64,000 nt of DNA, taken from the NCBI RefSeq assembly GCF_014654205.1, contig NZ_BNAW01000030.1, positions 33,232-97,231 on the forward strand, given 5' to 3'. The notes beneath the pieces are model-generated. The model was given only the letters and a program-made list of their open reading frames with translations. It searched no databases and was not told the origin of the DNA. Below are positions 60,101 through 64,000 of this stretch, one piece after another. The DNA comes from Amycolatopsis bullii. GTDB taxonomy: Bacteria; Actinomycetota; Actinomycetes; Mycobacteriales; Pseudonocardiaceae. The stretch's first letter is position 1; each line of letters begins with the position of its first letter. The translations under genes and the position numbers were made by a program.

Positions 60101-62254
60101 CTCGTTCTCCGCTACAACTACACCGCCACCTACCGCGACGACGAGCGCTACCGCGCCATCCTCGCCCATCACGCCCCCTCCACCGTCGATCTCGACAGTG
60201 AACCGGCGCTGATCCAGACGCTGCGCAACGCCCACGATCTCGGCTGGGAGCCCGACCCGCTCGTCGCCGTCGTGATGCGCTGGCGCCAGTCGCTCGACGA
60301 CGCCGACAACCCGGGCGCCGCGCTGCAAGCCCGGATCAGAAAGCACCTTGAGCGCCGTCAGCCACCCTCGCCAACTGCACCTCCGCTACCCGCGGATGTC
60401 ACTCGCTGGCGCGGCATCGTCGACGCAATCGCCCCGCACGTGGCCGTGGAAGACCCGGAATGGGACCCGATCTGGCACCGTGCCGCCGGTGCGCTGGCGG
60501 CCGGGTTCGACATCGACGCGGCGCTGACCGTCGTCGGCCACCAGCTCGCTGCGCGTCCGGTGGTGCCGGATCCGATGCCGGATGACCGCTACGCCGACGC
60601 GGCTTTGGCCGCCGAGCTGCAGCGCCGAGGTGAGCGTGGTGAGGCTCATCAACGCACCGTTCCGTGGCTGGCCCGCCCCGACTTCGCCCACGTCCGCCAT
60701 CACCCCGGGCACGCGCAGTACCTGTACGAGATGAACCAGGCGATCGCCGATCGCGTCGAGCAGCTGCGCGCCGCGGTGATTCGAGACCAGCCGGAGTGGA
60801 CGGCCAGCCTCGGGCCGCGACTGGAGAACCCGATCGCAGCCGAGGACTGGGACGAGCTCGTCGGCCTCGTCGCCGCCTACCGCGAGACCTTCCGTATCGA
60901 GGGCGAGACGCCGCTAGGCGGCAAACCCGACAGTCACGGCGCGAGGGCGCACGCCTGGCGCACCCTGAGCGAGCGCTGGGACACCTTCGGGCAGACGCCA
61001 GCGTCCGCGTCATCCGCACCCGCGAAGCCACGATCGACGGCTCACACCACCGAGCCGGACGACGTGTTCGCCGAGTTCGATCACCCCGAGGACCGGGTTG
61101 CGCTCGAGCCGTTGAACGTGCTCATCCGCCGCTACGAGCTGCTGGCGCGCGACGGTGACGAGGACCGCTACCTCGATGTCCTTGCCCGCTACGTCCCGGA
61201 CGCGGTCAACGCCGGTGCCGAGCCCGCGGCGCTGGCGGCGCTGGCGCGCGCCCAGGACCGGGGGTGGCAGGCCGAACGTCTCGTGCGTGACCTCGTCGAC
61301 GACCGCGGATTCAGCTGGGCGGACGACCCGGCTGCGGTGCTCGCCAAGCGCATCAACGACCACGTCGGAACCTACGAGGCGCCCGCCCGGATCGCCCCGG
61401 CGACCGGCGAGCAGATCGGCCGCTGGCAGCAGATCGTCGCCGCGCACCTGCCCGACGCTGTCGTGACCGAGGAGCGCTGGGGCATCGTGTGGCGCCACGC
61501 CGCCGGTGGTGCCACCGCAGGACTCGACCCCGACACCGCGCTCACCGACGCCGTCCGCCAGATCGCGGCGACGACGACCGGTGCCAAGAACACCGCCCCG
61601 CGGACAACTGGGATCGCGCTGGTGAGCGCACTTGTCCGCCAGCACGACGCCGGCGACGGGCACCACTCCGCGCTGCCCTGGCAGGCACAACCTGATCTCG
61701 CGCACGCGGCGAACTACCACGGTCCGCTGGAACGACTGGCAACCATGAACGCGGAGATCACCGCACGGACCGAACAGCTGCGCGACCAGGTCGTACAGGA
61801 GCAACCGGCGTGGCTTGCGCGTTTTGGTGCACGTCCCGAGGATGCCGCACTTGCGCGGCAGTGGGATCAGCTTGTCGGGCTGGCTGCGGCGTATCGTGAA
61901 ACCTACGGAATCACGACCGCCGATGCTGTCTCCCCGCTCGGCCAGCAACCTGCCGGCAACGACCTTCGGGTCGAGGCCTGGCGGGATATCACCCGGCAAT
62001 GGAGGCACCTGATGACCACACCCGACCGCGAAGACGCCGCCTCGGACGTGATGCTGACTCGTGAATCGCTGCGTGACTCCGTCGACGCCTATGTCGCACG
62101 GTTCTACACTGAACTCGCCGCCGAGAAGGAACAGGAAGAGGATGCCGAGGCGGAGACGGCCACAGCCGCGCGACGAACCGATCTGGAAGAAGAACTGGTC
62201 GATGGCCGCGAACACGGTTTAGGCGAAGACGCTCATCGCGGGCTCAGCTACTGA
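57134..62254 (+). CDS. MobF-family relaxase-helicase (TrwC/TraI-like), 1706 aa
   Basis: N-terminal TrwC relaxase: catalytic Tyr in SDYYLSRGYPAGQW (about 39-40), FEMVFTPDKSVSIAWAMAQP, and the metal-binding His triad in SDPHLHIHALIS (about 269-273). A superfamily I helicase follows, with Walker A APAGAGKTSA (about 592-601) and Walker B VIVDEAAMAG near 664, and AYVATINRVQGMTSTGNAHL as a late helicase motif. Residues about 1000-1290 and 1340-1625 are two similar units (for example VGLVAAYRETFRIEG versus VGLAAAYRETYGITT). The protein nicks oriT, stays on the 5' end and unwinds the strand for conjugation. GTG 57134, ATG 57140 and 57143 are start options. Confidence 0.92.
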   Translation: MDMMGLRKLSPGGHVYLTNTVACADRSRELAPGELLSDYYLSRGYPAGQWFGAGAEHLGLSGAVTPAQMDALFGEGRNPHADAIEAEMIAGGATAAEALNATRLGRRFPQYSALDHLRSQVSQAYKDHNRLHGRPVGAPISAQERAELRRGVQLQAYRKAHDGRGPAGDTELNEWLAEQKRDLKSAVSGFEMVFTPDKSVSIAWAMAQPAERELIAGMVRQAARDTLSWVEDNVAFTRRGNMGEAQVDVNGIVAALFEHWDSRASDPHLHIHALISSKVQRSDDGEWTALDGRTVLAATVTASEYFDNRLRDLFREQGASWVQRGAEGVDMKRPVWQLDGIPVELVKLFSQRHRQFEAARAKRIVEFRAKHGKEPTPKDIFAIDRAAQYDNRPGKQPPKTLPEHLAAWREHALGIVAAEVLDALSRTVFLSGRAEPDAVDIAKLAQVTREVVSDNYAHFSWWNLAAEAHRQSAHLRMPVDKRGQLVVDVVDTVLAQPDTLALVGPTAVTEPASLRRRDGESVFVEHNSTRYTTTATLAAEGDLVAWARRGGGHRLRADTVEKALAGQGLNAGQAEMVRQFARSGRRLHFALAPAGAGKTSAMKVLATAWRRTGHRVYAFGPSARAAQELGASIGAKPHTLHQLTTALKFGFAHRAFPMQAGDLVIVDEAAMAGTHTLHKVVKYALTHGADVRLIGDDAQLAAVEAGGAIRLIAHDVGAVRFREIVRFRGDDRREQAAASLQIRAANPKGLEYYFESGRVSDGSLETMRDAARSHWQADLDAGLQSLLIVPTNEDTVALNIDARERRLNRGLVDRGREVELHNATTASVGDWVVTRHNQRLLSLFGGKDFVKNGDVWTITDVHRSGKITVQHRVHKAAITLPAGYVQAHVELAYVATINRVQGMTSTGNAHLLVPPTMTREQFYPGITRAMLGNYLYVVTHHHVIDQHLETPEPVSPESVLTGVLHHSGAEVSATETLREAQDEAVSMGTLVLRYNYTATYRDDERYRAILAHHAPSTVDLDSEPALIQTLRNAHDLGWEPDPLVAVVMRWRQSLDDADNPGAALQARIRKHLERRQPPSPTAPPLPADVTRWRGIVDAIAPHVAVEDPEWDPIWHRAAGALAAGFDIDAALTVVGHQLAARPVVPDPMPDDRYADAALAAELQRRGERGEAHQRTVPWLARPDFAHVRHHPGHAQYLYEMNQAIADRVEQLRAAVIRDQPEWTASLGPRLENPIAAEDWDELVGLVAAYRETFRIEGETPLGGKPDSHGARAHAWRTLSERWDTFGQTPASASSAPAKPRSTAHTTEPDDVFAEFDHPEDRVALEPLNVLIRRYELLARDGDEDRYLDVLARYVPDAVNAGAEPAALAALARAQDRGWQAERLVRDLVDDRGFSWADDPAAVLAKRINDHVGTYEAPARIAPATGEQIGRWQQIVAAHLPDAVVTEERWGIVWRHAAGGATAGLDPDTALTDAVRQIAATTTGAKNTAPRTTGIALVSALVRQHDAGDGHHSALPWQAQPDLAHAANYHGPLERLATMNAEITARTEQLRDQVVQEQPAWLARFGARPEDAALARQWDQLVGLAAAYRETYGITTADAVSPLGQQPAGNDLRVEAWRDITRQWRHLMTTPDREDAASDVMLTRESLRDSVDAYVARFYTELAAEKEQEEDAEAETATAARRTDLEEELVDGREHGLGEDAHRGLSY

Positions 62255-62546
62255 CCTGCCTATCAACGACGACCGACGAAGACACCGGACGCCGCGATGG
62301 CGCGAACGATCGCAGGCTAGACGATGGCCCCCCTGTCCAGAAATAGACTATTCCGGTTGGTCGCATGCACCTTCCAGTCCCGTGTGCAAGTTCGGGGTGG
62401 GCGCGGGACTACGACTGCGGCTGACCGGTGGCCACCAACATGCGTCAATCTCGGACCGAGGCGTAGTCATACACATGGCATTCCAGCCGACAACTTATCA
62501 AGGTTAAAGTTGAAAAGTTTCCAGTTGAAAAACATTCCACTAAACC

Positions 62547-63113
62547 TTAAGACTTGCGCATCCGGAGAACACGAGACACGCCAATCGGAGCAACCAAGAA
62601 CATCAATACGACAATGAATGCAATCAGTGCAATCGGCCAGAGGATCGACACATGTCCCGCCGTTTGACGATCCCAGCTTACAAGGACGATCGCCATAATG
62701 AAAACCGGCGCCAACCGAAAGGATTCGTGATCGAATGATTTTCTCGGAAGAAACGCACGCAACCAACGAGACCAAAAGCTCGAGCCAATGTGCCGCCGCA
62801 GTTGGCCGGGATCGTGAATAACGGCCATCGCGGAAGCGTTTGAAGTGACGGACAACTCCGATCTGAGCACCTTCATGCTAGATTTCGGGAGCAGCCAAAC
62901 GAGGAATAAGAAAAGAACAAACTGCCCGACTTGACCCAAGCGTACCCATGTTCCAGAAGTGGACGACAACAGCGATATTGCTACCGATATCAAGGGCACT
63001 GATGACGTCAACCACGACCAGCATGTCACCCACAAGTAGTACAGGGGGTCGTTCTTACCTTGCGAAGTGACACCGTTGGACCCGCTGCCTGAGTCAAAAA
63101 CCACGTCTGCCAT
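62547..63113 (-). CDS. membrane protein, 188 aa, candidate immunity partner of the RHS protein
   Basis: Four hydrophobic segments are visible (WSWLTSSVPLISVAISLL, VGQFVLFLFLVWLLP, APVFIMAIVLVSW, ILWPIALIAFIVVLMFLVAP), with a central soluble loop (SNASAMAVIHDPGQLRRHIG). No family is recognised and the DNA is AT-richer than the element core. It is encoded directly after the RHS gene, the usual place for the RHS immunity gene. A membrane immunity protein would suit a toxin acting at the membrane; this is inferred only from position and hydrophobicity. The 62255-62546 gap shows no gene. Confidence 0.55.
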   Translation of the reverse strand: MADVVFDSGSGSNGVTSQGKNDPLYYLWVTCWSWLTSSVPLISVAISLLSSTSGTWVRLGQVGQFVLFLFLVWLLPKSSMKVLRSELSVTSNASAMAVIHDPGQLRRHIGSSFWSRWLRAFLPRKSFDHESFRLAPVFIMAIVLVSWDRQTAGHVSILWPIALIAFIVVLMFLVAPIGVSRVLRMRKS

Positions 63114-63139
63114 AATCTACCTCTTTATCGAAGATACGA

Positions 63140-63174
63140 CATGTGCGAGCCCTCACGATAAGGGCCCGCACATG
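63140..63174 (-). terminator. hairpin between the RHS gene and the membrane protein gene
   Basis: Arms 63140-63153 and 63161-63174 pair over 14 bases with one mismatch and a seven-base loop. It lies 17 bases after the RHS stop on the minus strand and 27 bases before the next start. It may attenuate readthrough, so the immunity candidate could have a separate promoter. Confidence 0.5.
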
Positions 63175-63190
63175 CCAACGTACATTCATA

Positions 63191-64000
63191 CTAATAGTGC
63201 CACTGGTTGCCCTGGATGTCGATCGAGTTGATGTTGGCCTTAACTCGCCCGCAACTACCGAAGTCGGAACCCACCAAGGTAGTGATCGAGAAGAAACCCG
63301 ATGCTGCGCCGGAGCCGCTGGCAGCGGTTTTCGCTCCTACGAACAGAGCGCGAATTGACCCACCGCCACTGATCAACGTGCCGGCTGCGGACCAAATGGC
63401 GGTCGCACACTTCACGCCGTCATCCGAACCTGCGGGGTCGCTGTTATTCACCGGATCGCCGGTCCCGTACGCGTAAGAGTTCTCTTCCTGGCCGGTGGGG
63501 TCGGGCTGGGTGAAGCGAGCGTACGCCGGGTTGTAGTGCCGGTAACCGGTCAGGTACTCACTGCTGGCGAGCTGGTAGGTACCCAGCCACCGGAGCCGGT
63601 TGGCCGAGCCCGCGGAGCCGGTGATGCCGGTGTTGAACCCGTACGGGGTGTAGGTGTAGCCAGCGGTCACCACGCCGGTGTCGTCGACCAGGGCGATCAC
63701 GCTGCCCTGGTAGTCGGTGATGGCGTTGTGGTGCTTGCCCGCGGCGTCGACCAACCCGGTGAACTTGCCGTCGACGTCGTGGGCGTAGATGGTGCCTGCG
63801 CCGTTGTCCACGGTCCGCGAAATACCCAACGCCGTGCGGGTGAAAACGTGCGTGACGTCGCTCGAGCCGACCCGCTCGGTGGTCGAGGCGGGCTGGGTCT
63901 GGTCGAGCGTGTCGTAGCCGGCGGTGAACAGCGTGCCGGAACTCGACGTGACCGAGGTCCGCTGGTTGGTGTCGCTGTAGTGGGCTTCACCGCCGGGGTT
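63191..64000 (-). CDS. C-terminal part of an RHS-repeat protein (5' end outside the window)
   Basis: The minus strand is open from the right edge to 63191 (269 residues). It carries YD-repeat-like units (GAGTIYAHDVDGKFTGLVDA), then the RHS-associated core: DYQGSVIALVDDTGVVTAGY, TYTPYGFNTG, YLTGYRHYNPAYARFTQPDP, and SYAYGTGDPVNNSDPAGSDD ending in the D-P-x-G motif that precedes the variable toxin tip. The last 75 residues are a Gly/Ser/Ala-rich hydrophobic region (WSAAGTLISGGGSIRALFVG and FFSITTLVGSDFGSC). RHS proteins form shells that release a C-terminal toxin in contact-dependent competition. The toxin domain here is not recognised. Confidence 0.85.
   Translation of the reverse strand, partial: NPGGEAHYSDTNQRTSVTSSSGTLFTAGYDTLDQTQPASTTERVGSSDVTHVFTRTALGISRTVDNGAGTIYAHDVDGKFTGLVDAAGKHHNAITDYQGSVIALVDDTGVVTAGYTYTPYGFNTGITGSAGSANRLRWLGTYQLASSEYLTGYRHYNPAYARFTQPDPTGQEENSYAYGTGDPVNNSDPAGSDDGVKCATAIWSAAGTLISGGGSIRALFVGAKTAASGSGAASGFFSITTLVGSDFGSCGRVKANINSIDIQGNQWHY

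Noticed and set aside
58997..60346. 449-aa frame opposite the relaxase gene
   Set aside because: Shadow frame; the relaxase-helicase frame on the plus strand is continuous with catalytic motifs.
62324..62617. 97-aa plus-strand frame before the RHS-linked membrane gene
   Set aside because: No ribosome site, no conserved look, and it overlaps the membrane protein gene on the other strand.

Overview
The window reads as high-GC actinobacterial DNA. Starts are mostly GTG/ATG, ATGA overlaps between genes are frequent, and several families are typical of filamentous actinomycetes: SAV2177-type methyltransferases, XRE/DUF5753 regulators, a SARP/AfsR regulator, EspC/WXG100-like proteins, DUF4192 and error-prone DnaE2. 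A Pseudonocardiaceae-like host is my best guess, but this is inference. The mix of relaxase, Prim-Pol, SSB, ParB-like, DUF932, DUF1173 and actinobacterial IHF-like sequences suggests a large conjugative plasmid or an integrated conjugative element with degraded accessory DNA. I see no tRNA or rRNA gene, no CRISPR array and no clear att site.

Layout. (1) 64-7918: tightly overlapping small genes, two XRE regulators, two SAM-dependent methyltransferase homologues and a secreted trypsin-like protease. (2) 7993-11024: a promoter, a WXG100/EspC-like protein, an alpha/beta-hydrolase effector candidate, a lipoprotein and a CHAP-domain secreted protein. (3) 11586-17603: a small conserved gene, a DprA homologue, a decayed DUF4192-like gene and an AfsR-type regulator. 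(4) 17619-19918 (minus): a four-gene YbaB / EspC / papain-like protease / small-protein operon. (5) 20386-31894: a scarred region with three pentapeptide-repeat loci (one intact), three copies of a GNAT acetyltransferase (one intact), a transposase relic, a polymorphic-toxin-like protein and dnaE2 with an odd 5' end. (6) 32186-37456: DUF1173, IHF-like and relaxase relics, DUF932, a LuxR-type HTH gene and a replication-relaxation relic. (7) 37687-41359: an insert of different composition carrying a secreted protease, an O-antigen-ligase-like membrane protein, an SGNH hydrolase and a small membrane protein. (8) 41775-53661: the plasmid core, with a structured region upstream of a ParB-like gene, a PP2C-like phosphatase, Prim-Pol, several uncharacterised genes, two DUF4192 genes and ssb. 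(9) 53789-62254: a coiled-coil protein, a 194-nt nested inverted-repeat element, a duplicated-domain zinc protein and a 1706-residue MobF relaxase-helicase. (10) 62547-64000 (minus): the end of an RHS protein with a candidate membrane immunity protein.

Working together. Regions 8 and 9 look like the maintenance and transfer machinery: ParB-like partition/regulation, Prim-Pol and SSB for replication, TrwC/TraI for conjugation. Four separate toxin-immunity-like cassettes (8050-10522, 17619-19918, 23809-25188, 62547-64000) suggest an interbacterial competition cargo. The strongest unexplained signals are two structured non-coding stretches: the nested inverted repeats at 54752-54945 and the pseudoknot-plus-palindromes region at 41775-41920.
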